Origin: an uncultured Clostridia bacterium
GTDB lineage: Bacteria > Bacillota > Clostridia > Christensenellales > Aristaeellaceae
Reading direction: 5' to 3'
Length of the DNA: 8,271 nucleotides
Assembly (NCBI GenBank): GCA_934630975.1
Contig: CAKTXH010000102.1
Location: 1 to 8,271, forward strand
Below the pieces are notes generated by a model. That model did not search any database. It saw nothing but the letters and a program-made list of their open reading frames with translations, and had not been told where the DNA came from. Both the position numbers and the translations under genes were made by a program. Below are positions 1-6,463 of this stretch, in pieces; position 1 is the stretch's first letter; every line of letters starts with the position of its first letter.

Positions 1-49
1 GCAACCCGGCGATTGCGAGAAGGATATTGAGAAGATCAATATTCGACAT
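1..49 (-). CDS. Small hydrophobic protein, N-terminal fragment (possible holin-like type I toxin)
   Basis: Only the first 16 codons are inside the window, reading MSNIDLLNILLAIAGL on the minus strand; the gene runs off the left edge. The sequence is a short polar start followed at once by a membrane-type hydrophobic stretch. The start at 49 is chosen because a GGAGG ribosome site (62 to 58) lies 8 nt upstream; an in-frame ATG at 55 is only 2 nt from it. The leader has a strong promoter and a hairpin that buries the ribosome site, as in type I toxin genes such as the TxpA/BsrG and putative holin-like toxin groups. The protein could equally be another small membrane protein or the start of a longer one. 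The toxin identity is inference from architecture, not from a recognised full-length protein. Confidence 0.45.
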   Translation of the reverse strand, partial: MSNIDLLNILLAIAGL

Positions 50-57
50 ACGCATCA

Positions 58-113
58 CCTCCGCTTTTGTATTCTGCCGCGGAGGCTCCACCCCGTAGAC
101 CTACTTGCCTACG
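58..113 (-). promoter_or_regulatory. Structured leader with a sequestered ribosome-binding site
   Basis: On the minus strand the ribosome site GCGGAGG (64 to 58) is exactly complementary to CCTCCGC (85 to 79), with a 14-nt loop between them. The 7-bp GC-rich stem would hide the whole Shine-Dalgarno sequence. A second small stem, CGTAG paired with CTACG (arms 113-109 and 98-94), sits at the very 5' end of the predicted transcript. The base pairing is seen directly. A role in holding translation off, as in type I toxin mRNAs, is inferred. A ligand- or temperature-responsive element is an alternative, but I recognise no known riboswitch core. Confidence 0.55.
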
Positions 114-118
114 AAGCG

Positions 119-147
119 ATTATAGCATATAAAACGGTGTGAAACAA
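119..147 (-). promoter_or_regulatory. Promoter of the small hydrophobic protein gene
   Basis: On the minus strand a perfect TATAAT (124 to 119) is preceded by TGC, giving an extended -10, and TTGTTT (147 to 142) lies 17 nt further upstream as the -35. Transcription should begin near 111-112, leaving a leader of about 60 nt. It is one of the two strongest-looking promoters in the window. Confidence 0.7.
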
Positions 148-176
148 GTTTTTTCGTGAAGGACAGGAAACCGAAC

Positions 177-205
177 TGGTCAACCCGGCGCAAATATGCT
201 ATACT
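177..205 (+). promoter_or_regulatory. Promoter of ppk1
   Basis: TGGTCA (177-182, four of six matches to the consensus -35), a 17-nt spacer and TATACT (200-205) preceded by TGC form an extended -10 promoter. The predicted start near 212 leaves an untranslated leader of about 80 nt before ppk1. It diverges from the minus-strand promoter at 119-147. I see no clear operator between them. Confidence 0.6.
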
Positions 206-292
206 GTAAAATCAGAATGACGCTGTTTTTCATACAGATTTTACGCATACGGGGTATCATAAGCATACTACGGAAAAACGGGAGGAAACACC

Positions 293-2350
293 ATGAATGA
301 CGTTTTTATGAACCGGGAGCTTTCGTGGCTCAAGTTCAACGAGCGCGTGCTCGAGGAGGCGGAGGACGAGAGCACCCCGCTTTGCGAGCGGCTCTCCTTT
401 GCATCCATTTACCAGAGCAACCTCGATGAATTCTTCATGGTGCGCGTCGGTTCGCTGGTGGATCAGGACGACGTTTCGCCCAAGATGCGCGAAAACAAGA
501 CCCACATGACCGCGCAGGAGCAGATCGACGCGGTGATTGCCCGCGTACACGAGCTGAACGGGCGGCGGGACGAGGTTTATGCCCGCCTGATGGAGAAGCT
601 GGAGGAGCAGGGCGTTCGGCTGGTCGATTTCCGCAAGATCGGCCGGCAGGAGAGCGAGCGGCTCGAGCGCTATTTCGATTCGGAGATCGCGCCGCTGATT
701 TCGCCCTCCATCGTCGGCCGCCGCCAGCCGTTCCCGTTCCTGCGCAACAAGGATATTTACGCCGTGGTCGTGCTGGAAGGGAAGAAGGGCAAGTATAAGC
801 TGGGCATCATTCCCTGCAACGCGGGCGTGTTCCCGCGGCTGATCGAGGTTTCCGCCAGCGAAAAAACGTATATGCTCGCTGAAGAGCTGATTCTGCACTT
901 CATCCCGAAGGTGTTCGAGGGCTATGCCGTCAAGGCGAAGAGCCTGATCCGCGTAACGCGCAACGCGGATATCGACGCGGACGCGCTCTATGACGACGAT
1001 CTGGATTACCGCGAGTTCATGGTGCAGCTCATCAAGCGCCGCAAGCGCCTTGCGCCGGTGCGGCTGGAGCTTTCCCGCGAGCTGGACGGCATCATCGTCG
1101 ATACGCTCTGCCAATACATGGAAGTGCCGCGCGAATTCGTCTTCCAGAGCGCCACGCCGCTGGATCTGTCGTTCCTTTTCGGAATTCAGGATGTGCTGCG
1201 CCAGCGGAGCGAGCTGTTCTATGAGCGGCGGATTCCGCAGAAATCCCCGGCGTTCGCATCCGGCCAGCCGATTCTGGCGCAGATTCGCGAAAAGGACAAG
1301 CTGCTTTCCTATCCCTATGAGAGCATGAAGCCGTTCCTTGAAATGCTGACGGAAGCCGCCAACGACGACAACGTGGTTTCCATCAAGATGACGCTTTACC
1401 GCGTCGCCAAGCAGAGCAAGGTGGTCGAAGCGCTCTGCGAGGCGGCGGAGAACGGCAAGGACGTGCTGGTGCTGGTCGAGCTGAAAGCGCGCTTTGACGA
1501 GGAGAACAACATCGAGTGGAGCCGCAGGCTCGAGGAAGCGGGCTGCAACGTCATCTACGGGTTGGACGGCTACAAGGTGCACTCCAAGCTCTGCCTGATT
1601 ACGCGGATGGAGGAAACGGGCGTCGCCTATTACACGCAGATCGGCACGGGCAACTACAACGAAAAGACCGCGCGGCTGTATACCGACCTGTGCCTGATGA
1701 CCGCCGACCGCGACATCGGCGAAGAGGCCAACGCCGTGTTCAACGCGCTGGCGAAGGGCGAAACCGTGCACGAAACGCGCCGCCTGCTCGTCGCGCCGCA
1801 CTGCCTGCAAAACAAAGTGCTCGCGATGATGGACGACGAGATCCGCCGCGCCCGGGCGGGGGAGGACGCGTATATCGGCGTGAAGATCAATTCGCTGACG
1901 GATAAGGCGATTATCGACAAATTGATCGAAGCCTCCTGCGCGGGGGTAAAGATTGAGCTGGTTGTGCGCGGCATCTGCTGCCTGATTGCGGGCGTGCCAG
2001 AGGCGACGGAGAACATCCGCGTCATCAGCATCGTCGGGCGTTTCCTCGAGCACTCGCGCATCTATATTTTCGGGCATGGCGAGCGCGCGAAGGTGTATAT
2101 CGCCTCGGCGGATTTCATGACGCGCAACACGCTGCGCCGCGTGGAGGTTGCCGCGCCGGTGTATGACCCGGATATCCGCGCGCGGATTCTGGCCATGTTC
2201 GACACGATGCTGCACGACAACGTGCAGGCCCGCGAGATGGGCGCGGACGGGCAGTACCGCCGCCTTACGCCGGGCGAAGATGCGCCGCTGAGCAGCCAGG
2301 AATATTTCTTCAAACAGGCGTATGAAGCGGTAAATCCTCAGGGGCGTTAA
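293..2350 (+). CDS. ppk1: Polyphosphate kinase 1
   Basis: PPK1 reversibly transfers the terminal phosphate of ATP to a growing inorganic polyphosphate chain through a phosphohistidine intermediate, storing phosphate and energy. The protein is 685 aa, close to the 688 of the E. coli enzyme, with the expected order: N-terminal domain with the SNLDEFF motif (Asn43, nucleotide-binding region), a middle head domain, then two phospholipase-D-like C-terminal domains. The catalytic histidine is His430 in YKVHSKL and the second conserved histidine is His587 in LEHSRIY. They are 157 residues apart, the same spacing as His435 and His592 of E. coli. The start has GGGAGG 7 nt upstream. No ppx follows; the next gene has its own promoter, so ppk1 looks monocistronic. 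A long open frame on the opposite strand is a coding shadow. Confidence 0.98.
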   Translation: MNDVFMNRELSWLKFNERVLEEAEDESTPLCERLSFASIYQSNLDEFFMVRVGSLVDQDDVSPKMRENKTHMTAQEQIDAVIARVHELNGRRDEVYARLMEKLEEQGVRLVDFRKIGRQESERLERYFDSEIAPLISPSIVGRRQPFPFLRNKDIYAVVVLEGKKGKYKLGIIPCNAGVFPRLIEVSASEKTYMLAEELILHFIPKVFEGYAVKAKSLIRVTRNADIDADALYDDDLDYREFMVQLIKRRKRLAPVRLELSRELDGIIVDTLCQYMEVPREFVFQSATPLDLSFLFGIQDVLRQRSELFYERRIPQKSPAFASGQPILAQIREKDKLLSYPYESMKPFLEMLTEAANDDNVVSIKMTLYRVAKQSKVVEALCEAAENGKDVLVLVELKARFDEENNIEWSRRLEEAGCNVIYGLDGYKVHSKLCLITRMEETGVAYYTQIGTGNYNEKTARLYTDLCLMTADRDIGEEANAVFNALAKGETVHETRRLLVAPHCLQNKVLAMMDDEIRRARAGEDAYIGVKINSLTDKAIIDKLIEASCAGVKIELVVRGICCLIAGVPEATENIRVISIVGRFLEHSRIYIFGHGERAKVYIASADFMTRNTLRRVEVAAPVYDPDIRARILAMFDTMLHDNVQAREMGADGQYRRLTPGEDAPLSSQEYFFKQAYEAVNPQGR

Positions 2351-2364
2351 CAAATGCTTTCAGT

Positions 2365-2379
2365 CACGGCTGCGCCGTG
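2365..2379 (+). repeat. Perfect short inverted repeat after ppk1
   Basis: CACGGC-TGC-GCCGTG is a perfect 6-bp stem with a 3-nt loop, 15 nt after the ppk1 stop. No T-run follows, so it is not a standard intrinsic terminator. It may protect the 3' end of the mRNA or be part of a dispersed intergenic repeat. The rest of the gap up to about 2467 holds nothing else I can name. Confidence 0.45.
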
Positions 2380-2467
2380 CCGAGCGGAACGAGACGAAAA
2401 GAACTCATTCCGCTTATTTTCTTTGGAAAAAGGCTAAACAAAATCGTTTTCGCCGCCGTTTATGCCC

Positions 2468-2495
2468 AAAAACTGACAGAAATTGTCGTTTTTTT
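2468..2495 (+). terminator. Probable intrinsic terminator of ppk1
   Basis: AAAAAC (2468-2473) pairs with GTTTTT (2488-2493) and GACA (2475-2478) with TGTC (2484-2487), around a GAAAT loop and one bulged T. The 3' side runs into seven T residues (2489-2495). Most of the pairs are A-U, so the stem is weak, but the hairpin plus T-run lies between ppk1 and the next promoter, where a terminator is expected. Confidence 0.5.
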
Positions 2496-2496
2496 G

Positions 2497-2525
2497 TTGT
2501 ATTGGCCGGGTACAAATGGTAAAAT
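2497..2525 (+). promoter_or_regulatory. Promoter of the diguanylate cyclase gene
   Basis: TTGTAT (2497-2502), a 17-nt spacer and TAAAAT (2520-2525) preceded by TGG form an extended -10 promoter. The predicted start near 2532 is only about 11 nt before the upstream start codon at 2543, but 56 nt before the alternative start at 2588. Confidence 0.5.
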
Positions 2526-2542
2526 AAAAAGTCAGGGGCAAA

Positions 2543-3928
2543 ATGTGTGCACGGCGGAAACGGAGGCGATGCGGTCTGGAAAAGAAGATGAAGCACGGCA
2601 TCAGCATCATGCTCATCAACGGGCTGGTCGTCGCCGTGGTGCTGCTGTTTTCTCTCGGCATTGACGTGACCAATCGGATGGCTCGCAGCCGATATGATCA
2701 GACGGTCGCCAGCCAGAAAGCGTTCATCGCCTGCAACGACGCATCCAAGGTCTTTCAGCAGCAATCCGACGAGCTGACGCTGAATGTCAACAGCTACGTG
2801 GAAAGCGGATCGGCGGATGCGCTGGTTTCCTATTTCGCCATCATCGACAATCAACTGCGGGAAAAAGAGATCGAGGCCACCGAACAGTATGACGTGGATT
2901 GCTCCGCGCTCAAGGATGCGCTGGCGCTCTCCAACGCGCTTGAGCAGCGGGAAATCCACGCGTTTGCGCTGATTGCTTCGGCGGATGGTACAATCCACAC
3001 CGCGCCGCATCAGGTGCAGGAATACCCGCTGCCGCTCAAGGAAAGAAAGCTGACGAGCGAAGAGAAGGTTGCGCTGGCCAAACGGATTATCAACGGGGGA
3101 GAATACTACACCTACAAAAGCAAGATCTACGAAAAGCTGAACCAGTTTGAAACCGGCGTGCTGGAACAGACCGAAAACCGGCTGGTGGAGGAAACCGCCA
3201 GCATTTCCCGGCTGCTGAACATCCAGAACGCGTTTGAGATTATCGAAGAGCTGGCCATTGTCTGTCTGGCGTTCCTGCTGTACCGGCAGGTGACGGTGGT
3301 GCTTCGAAAGTACATCCGTTCCATTTCGCAGGACGAGGCGATTACGCCGGGCGGCACGTCCGAACTGCGCTATCTGGCGGCGGTGATCAACCAATACGTC
3401 GCGCTGCAAAGCCAGCGGCAGAAGGAACTGCGCTCCATCGCTGAGATGGACGCACTGACGCAGGTTCCCAACCGCCACGCGCTGGAGGATTTCATGAACC
3501 GCACCTTTCAGCGCAAGGGCATGCACGGCGCGCTGATCATCCTCGATGTGGATGATTTCAAGCGGATCAATGACAACTACGGCCATGATCTGGGCGATGT
3601 GGCGCTGCAAAACCTCGTCGCGCAGATTCACGAATGTATCCGTTCCGACGACTTCCTTGCGCGGTTCGGCGGCGACGAGTTCGTCATCTGGATGGACGGC
3701 ATCGTCAGTGGCGACGTCGGCGCGATTAAGGAGAAGATTGAGGAGGTCAACCGCCGCATGATCCTCGTGGCGAATATGACGATGCAGATTTCCATGAGCG
3801 CGGGCGTGACCTTCTGTCAGGCTGGCGATGCATATAAGGACGCGCTGCACCGGGCCGATACCGCGCTGTACGAAATGAAGCGCACGGGTAAACATGGCTG
3901 CGCGGTGTATGAGGAACTGGAAAACTAA
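2543..3928 (+). CDS. Membrane-anchored diguanylate cyclase (GGDEF)
   Basis: The product should make cyclic di-GMP from two GTP at the inner face of the membrane. From this start it is 461 aa: transmembrane helix 1 at about 19-41, a largely helical extracytoplasmic sensor of about 190 residues, transmembrane helix 2 at about 232-248, a short linker, and a GGDEF domain from about Asp303 (DALTQVPNR) to the C-terminus. The active-site motif RFGGDEF is intact (GGDEF at 376-380). The inhibitory I-site RxxD is at 367-370 (RSDD), exactly five residues before it, so product feedback is expected. There is no EAL domain. The start is uncertain: ATG 2543 has AGGGG only 4 nt upstream and almost no leader, while ATG 2588 (MKHGISIML) also keeps the whole first helix. 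I do not recognise the sensor's ligand. The gene is monocistronic, ending at a strong terminator. Confidence 0.93.
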   Translation: MCARRKRRRCGLEKKMKHGISIMLINGLVVAVVLLFSLGIDVTNRMARSRYDQTVASQKAFIACNDASKVFQQQSDELTLNVNSYVESGSADALVSYFAIIDNQLREKEIEATEQYDVDCSALKDALALSNALEQREIHAFALIASADGTIHTAPHQVQEYPLPLKERKLTSEEKVALAKRIINGGEYYTYKSKIYEKLNQFETGVLEQTENRLVEETASISRLLNIQNAFEIIEELAIVCLAFLLYRQVTVVLRKYIRSISQDEAITPGGTSELRYLAAVINQYVALQSQRQKELRSIAEMDALTQVPNRHALEDFMNRTFQRKGMHGALIILDVDDFKRINDNYGHDLGDVALQNLVAQIHECIRSDDFLARFGGDEFVIWMDGIVSGDVGAIKEKIEEVNRRMILVANMTMQISMSAGVTFCQAGDAYKDALHRADTALYEMKRTGKHGCAVYEELEN

Positions 3929-3933
3929 AAATG

Positions 3934-3974
3934 AAACCCGCCACGCTCCAAATGAAATGGAGGATGGCGGGTTT
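3934..3974. terminator. Bidirectional intrinsic terminator
   Basis: AAACCCGCCA (3934-3943) pairs perfectly with TGGCGGGTTT (3965-3974), and CTCCA (3946-3950) with TGGAG (3958-3962) continues the stem after a small internal loop; the terminal loop is 7 nt. A T-rich tract follows on the plus strand, and the A-rich left flank gives one on the minus strand. It sits between two converging genes, 5 nt after the cyclase stop and 11 nt beyond the stop of the minus-strand operon, so it serves both. Confidence 0.88.
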
Positions 3975-3985
3975 TATATCTTCTG

Positions 3986-4897
3986 TCACACTTTCGCGCC
4001 CGGCAGATGCGCGGCATAAAACGCCCCAAACGCCTGCGGGTCATAGCTTTGCAGCCAATCGGCGCGGGGCACGAAATAGCGCGCGCGCTCCTGACGGCTG
4101 TGCGTTTGGGCGCAGGCGGGGAAGAGAATCAGGTCGCCGTTTTGGGCGTAGAATTCGCAGAGTTCCGTGCAGAGGATGCGCGCGGCCAGCGTCTGCGCCA
4201 AGTCGCGGGAAATCGACGTGCGCGCGGCCAAATAACTGGGAATCAGCACCGGGCCTTCCTGCGGAACGCGCAGAAAGGTCTGTTTTTCATCCGCGCGCAG
4301 GGCGTAGAGCGACGGAACGAGCGCCGTCTTCTGCGCGCCCATGCGCACCTGATTGTATGCGCCGATGGGCATATCCGACACGTGGGCCTGCACCAGAAAG
4401 CGCTCGGTCTGCGCCGCCCCGCCATGGCTGAGCAGCGTTTTGGCGACGGTTTTGATGGCGGAGTTGTTCACGCCGCCGATGCACAGGCCGTCGAATTCGC
4501 TCAGCGGCGTATGCTCGGCCCGTTCCGGCTCGCGGGTGAAATACACCAGCGGAATCGCCAGAATCGGCAGAAGCGCCGCGCCGCGCTCGCAGCAGGTGAG
4601 CGCCGGGCTTTCGGCAAGCGGCACGAAATCGCGCGCCTGGTGCAGCGTCGGGCGGAGCTTATCCATCAGCCGCGCATCCTCAAACACTTCGAGGTCGGCG
4701 GAAACGATCAGGTCGGGCAGAACCGCGTCCGCCCGGGCGAGGTATTCGCTCATGTGCTCGGGGTAGCCGAGGCCGAAATAGCGCACGGTCAGCTCGATAT
4801 CCTCCGCTTTCAGCGATTCAGCCAGCCGCGCGAGGAACGCCTTTTCCTGATTATGCAGCACGCAGATGTGGTTCCAGTAGAGTAAAACGTTTGTCAT
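3986..4897 (-). CDS. Periplasmic-binding-protein-like protein without a signal peptide
   Basis: This 303-residue protein reads like a type II periplasmic-binding fold: an opening strand (NVLLYWNHICVL), an alternating strand/helix lobe with PDLIVSADLEVFED (61-74), a crossover near LLPILAIPLVYF (109-120), then DGLCIGGVNNSAIKT (136-150) and GPVLIPSYLAARTSI (215-229). Unlike transport receptors, it has neither a signal peptide nor a lipobox; the N-terminus goes straight into the first strand, so it should stay in the cytoplasm. His10, Cys12 and His15 form a compact HxCxxH that could bind a metal, and Cys102-Cys103 are adjacent. The start overlaps the ATPase stop by 4 nt (ATGA), with AAGGGAG 8 nt or so upstream, so translation is coupled. 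It is the last gene of the GTPase-ATPase operon. The fold is my reading of the sequence, and the ligand is unknown. It may present a substrate to the partner NTPases or act as a sensor. Confidence 0.7.
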   Translation of the reverse strand: MTNVLLYWNHICVLHNQEKAFLARLAESLKAEDIELTVRYFGLGYPEHMSEYLARADAVLPDLIVSADLEVFEDARLMDKLRPTLHQARDFVPLAESPALTCCERGAALLPILAIPLVYFTREPERAEHTPLSEFDGLCIGGVNNSAIKTVAKTLLSHGGAAQTERFLVQAHVSDMPIGAYNQVRMGAQKTALVPSLYALRADEKQTFLRVPQEGPVLIPSYLAARTSISRDLAQTLAARILCTELCEFYAQNGDLILFPACAQTHSRQERARYFVPRADWLQSYDPQAFGAFYAAHLPGAKV

Positions 4898-5637
4898 GCG
4901 AGCATCTCTCCCTTTCTGAGCAGCGCTTGAAGGCGCTGGCTGCGCGCGTATTCGACGCTGAGTTGATCATACAGTGCGGTTTCCTGTTCGCTGCGGGCGA
5001 CGACGGCCTTGACCGCGCCGCCGGCCATCACCAGCCGCCGCTCGGCCATCAGGGCGGTGTGCGGGTCGTGGGTGACGACGAGCACGAGCTTTTCCCGGCT
5101 TTGCAGCAGGGCGAGCGCGCGCTGTTTGTCGATGCCCGCGTTCTCGATTTCATCGACGAGCACAATGGGGCTGTCGCAGATCAGCGCGATATCCGCAATC
5201 ATCAGCGCGCGGGTCTGGCCGCCGCTGAGCAGGTTCAGGCTTTCATCCATCGCAATCGGTTCGGGGGTGATGGCGTTGGCGACGGCGAGCACGTCCGCTT
5301 CGCGAATCTCTTTTTGGCGGCAGGCGGCATGCAGATGCACAAACGCGCCGACGGAGGTATCCAGCACGAAGCGCATGTTCTGCCCGAGGTGCGCGACCAG
5401 CGAGGTGGAAACGGCCTGCCGCTGCTCGATGGGCACGGGCGCGCCATCCAGCAGCACGCGCCGCCCGGTCACGCCCGTTCCGTCGGAAAGCTGTTCGATA
5501 TCCTTGATGAGGCGGCTCTTGCCGCTGCCCGTGTTGCCGACGATGGTGCACAGTTCGCCGCGCCGCAGGGCAATCTGCGCAAACGGTTCGGGGCTTCCGG
5601 CCTTATCGTGGCCGGGGAGAAGGGTGAGGGTTTGCAT
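4894..5637 (-). CDS. Stand-alone ABC-type ATPase
   Basis: This 247-residue protein has all the ABC signatures in order: Walker A GNTGSGKS (34-41), Q-loop Gln86 (HLGQN), signature LSGGQ (137-141), Walker B IVLVDE (158-163) with catalytic Glu163, and the switch His190 (VVTHD). It should therefore bind and hydrolyse ATP as a dimer. The N-terminus is unusual: rather than a standard transporter start it has about 25 loosely conserved residues (PGHDKAGSPEPFA) before the first clear strand. No membrane subunit is encoded in its operon. The gene begins 9 nt after the GTPase stop, its AAGGAG ribosome site overlapping that stop, and it ends in a 4-nt overlap with the binding-protein-like gene. It could drive the permease of the divergent operon, but its neighbours suggest a soluble ATP-driven maturation or regulatory role. 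Confidence 0.88.
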   Translation of the reverse strand: MQTLTLLPGHDKAGSPEPFAQIALRRGELCTIVGNTGSGKSRLIKDIEQLSDGTGVTGRRVLLDGAPVPIEQRQAVSTSLVAHLGQNMRFVLDTSVGAFVHLHAACRQKEIREADVLAVANAITPEPIAMDESLNLLSGGQTRALMIADIALICDSPIVLVDEIENAGIDKQRALALLQSREKLVLVVTHDPHTALMAERRLVMAGGAVKAVVARSEQETALYDQLSVEYARSQRLQALLRKGEMLA

Positions 5638-5646
5638 AGGCTCTCC

Positions 5647-6330
5647 TTAAAAATCAATTTTTCCGACAACGCCCTGCTGATAGGCGCTGCCCACGCGGGT
5701 TTCGCCGACGCAGTAGGAGCACACGCCGCTGGGCATGGCGCCGCGCAGGCTGTCCTCGGTGAGGCTTTGCTGCTCAGGCCGGCTGAGCAGCCAGCGGGCG
5801 AGCAGATCTACGCCGTAACCGGCCAGCCCATCGACGGGGAAGATGGCCGCGCGGGGATTGAGCGCGCCAATCTGCCAGCGGATGATTTCAAGCTCCGCCT
5901 GCGATACCATGTCGATCTTGGTCAGCACGACGAAATCCGCCTGCATGAGCATCGGGCCGAGCTGTTCCGGCGCGCGGCAGCTGACCGTGCAGTCCAGCAC
6001 GCACCCGGCGATCATCTCCCTTGTGGCGGGGGAGCAGCGGTGGCAAAGCCCCGCCGTTTCCAAAATGAGCGTCGGGCGGTTCTGCGCGTCCGCCCACGCC
6101 CAGAGTTCCGGCAGGTTGGAGACTAGAAAGTGATCCGGGCAGATATCCCGGCTCAGGCCAGCGACGCAGGGCACGCCCATGCGGCGGTAGGTTTCGTCAT
6201 CCTGCGTGCGCAGGCAGTCGATTTTGCAGACGCAGCAGGCGGAGCGATCCAGAAGGGGCAGAAGCGCCCGAACGGCGGCGGTTTTGCCCACGGCGGAAGC
6301 GCCGGAGAAGAGAATGACGCGTTTTGGCAT
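5647..6330 (-). CDS. Cys-rich SIMIBI GTPase of the HypB/UreG/CobW type (putative metallochaperone)
   Basis: The protein is a 227-residue P-loop GTPase. Walker A is GASAVGKT (10-17), the second acidic motif is LILETAGLC (88-96, compare CobW ETSGL and HypB ENVGNLV), and the base-specificity motif is TKID (137-140). CPDH (64-67) lies where UreG has its metal-binding CPH and HypB its CH. CHRC (96-99) lies where HypB has the downstream metal cysteine. Known members of this group deliver nickel, zinc or cobalt to apo-enzymes. There are 13 cysteines, including CCVC (32-35), Cys39, Cys110/114/118 and a C-terminal CSYC (204-207), far more than usual. It is the first gene of the leftward operon, with AAGGA 9 nt or so before its start and a promoter carrying a Crp-type operator. 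The class is clear; the metal and client are not. I cannot place it in a named subfamily. Confidence 0.82.
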   Translation of the reverse strand: MPKRVILFSGASAVGKTAAVRALLPLLDRSACCVCKIDCLRTQDDETYRRMGVPCVAGLSRDICPDHFLVSNLPELWAWADAQNRPTLILETAGLCHRCSPATREMIAGCVLDCTVSCRAPEQLGPMLMQADFVVLTKIDMVSQAELEIIRWQIGALNPRAAIFPVDGLAGYGVDLLARWLLSRPEQQSLTEDSLRGAMPSGVCSYCVGETRVGSAYQQGVVGKIDF

Positions 6331-6349
6331 GGCAGACAGTCCTTTAAAA

Positions 6350-6365
6350 GTTAGTTATTGCTAAT
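6350..6365. promoter_or_regulatory. Operator 1, TTAG-N6-CTAA palindrome
   Basis: TTAG (6351-6354) and CTAA (6361-6364) form a 14-bp palindrome with a 6-nt centre; the flanks G and T extend it imperfectly. It covers the downstream edge of the minus-strand -10 and the predicted transcription start of the GTPase operon. Its half-site spacing matches FNR sites (TTGAT-N4-ATCAA, also 14 bp), but the half-site differs. It is probably bound by the adjacent Crp-like regulator, as a repressor. Confidence 0.65.
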
Positions 6366-6392
6366 TATAAGCCGGAAGCCTGCGGCTGTCTG
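6364..6392 (-). promoter_or_regulatory. Promoter of the GTPase-ATPase-binding protein operon
   Basis: On the minus strand TATAAT (6369 to 6364) is a perfect -10, with CAGACA (6392 to 6387, four of six matches to TTGACA) 17 nt upstream. The predicted start near 6357 lies inside operator 1. A small perfect repeat AGCC-TGC-GGCT (6377-6387) lies in the spacer region. Confidence 0.6.
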
Positions 6393-6425
6393 TATCAAAT
6401 GAGACGGCGGGCGAAAAAACAGGGC

Positions 6426-6455
6426 TTGACCGAAACGTTTGTCATCTTGTATAAT
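6426..6455 (+). promoter_or_regulatory. Promoter of the Crp-like regulator and transporter operon
   Basis: TTGACC (6426-6431, five of six to consensus) and a perfect TATAAT (6450-6455) are separated by 18 nt. The start is expected near 6462, so operator 2 lies immediately downstream, within the first 20 transcribed bases. Confidence 0.78.
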
Positions 6456-6463
6456 CATCTTAC

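Noticed and set aside
94..113. Possible riboswitch aptamer in the leftmost leader
   Set aside because: The small CGTAG/CTACG stem and the ribosome-site hairpin do not match any aptamer core I know; a toxin-type leader explains them more simply.
257..2353. A 698-codon open frame on the minus strand, longer than ppk1 itself
   Set aside because: It is the antisense shadow of ppk1, caused by GC-rich third positions. Its translation is a low-complexity mix rich in Arg, His, Leu and Ala with no recognisable domain, while the plus-strand frame is a complete PPK1.
2377..2664. A 95-codon plus-strand frame between ppk1 and the cyclase
   Set aside because: It runs through the predicted terminator and promoter, overlaps the cyclase N-terminus in another frame, and has no ribosome site or recognisable product.
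2414..3895. A 493-codon open frame on the minus strand over the cyclase gene
   Set aside because: It is antisense to an intact GGDEF protein, has the same compositional look, and has no plausible ribosome site or domain.
4891..6126. A 411-codon plus-strand open frame opposite the ATPase and GTPase genes
   Set aside because: The minus strand encodes complete motif sets for both NTPases with proper ribosome sites and coupling. The plus-strand translation has none of these.
5647..6330. Calling the GTPase hypB or ureG
   Set aside because: Motif positions resemble both, but the extra cysteines and the C-terminal CSYC tail do not fit either, and no hydrogenase or urease genes are in view.
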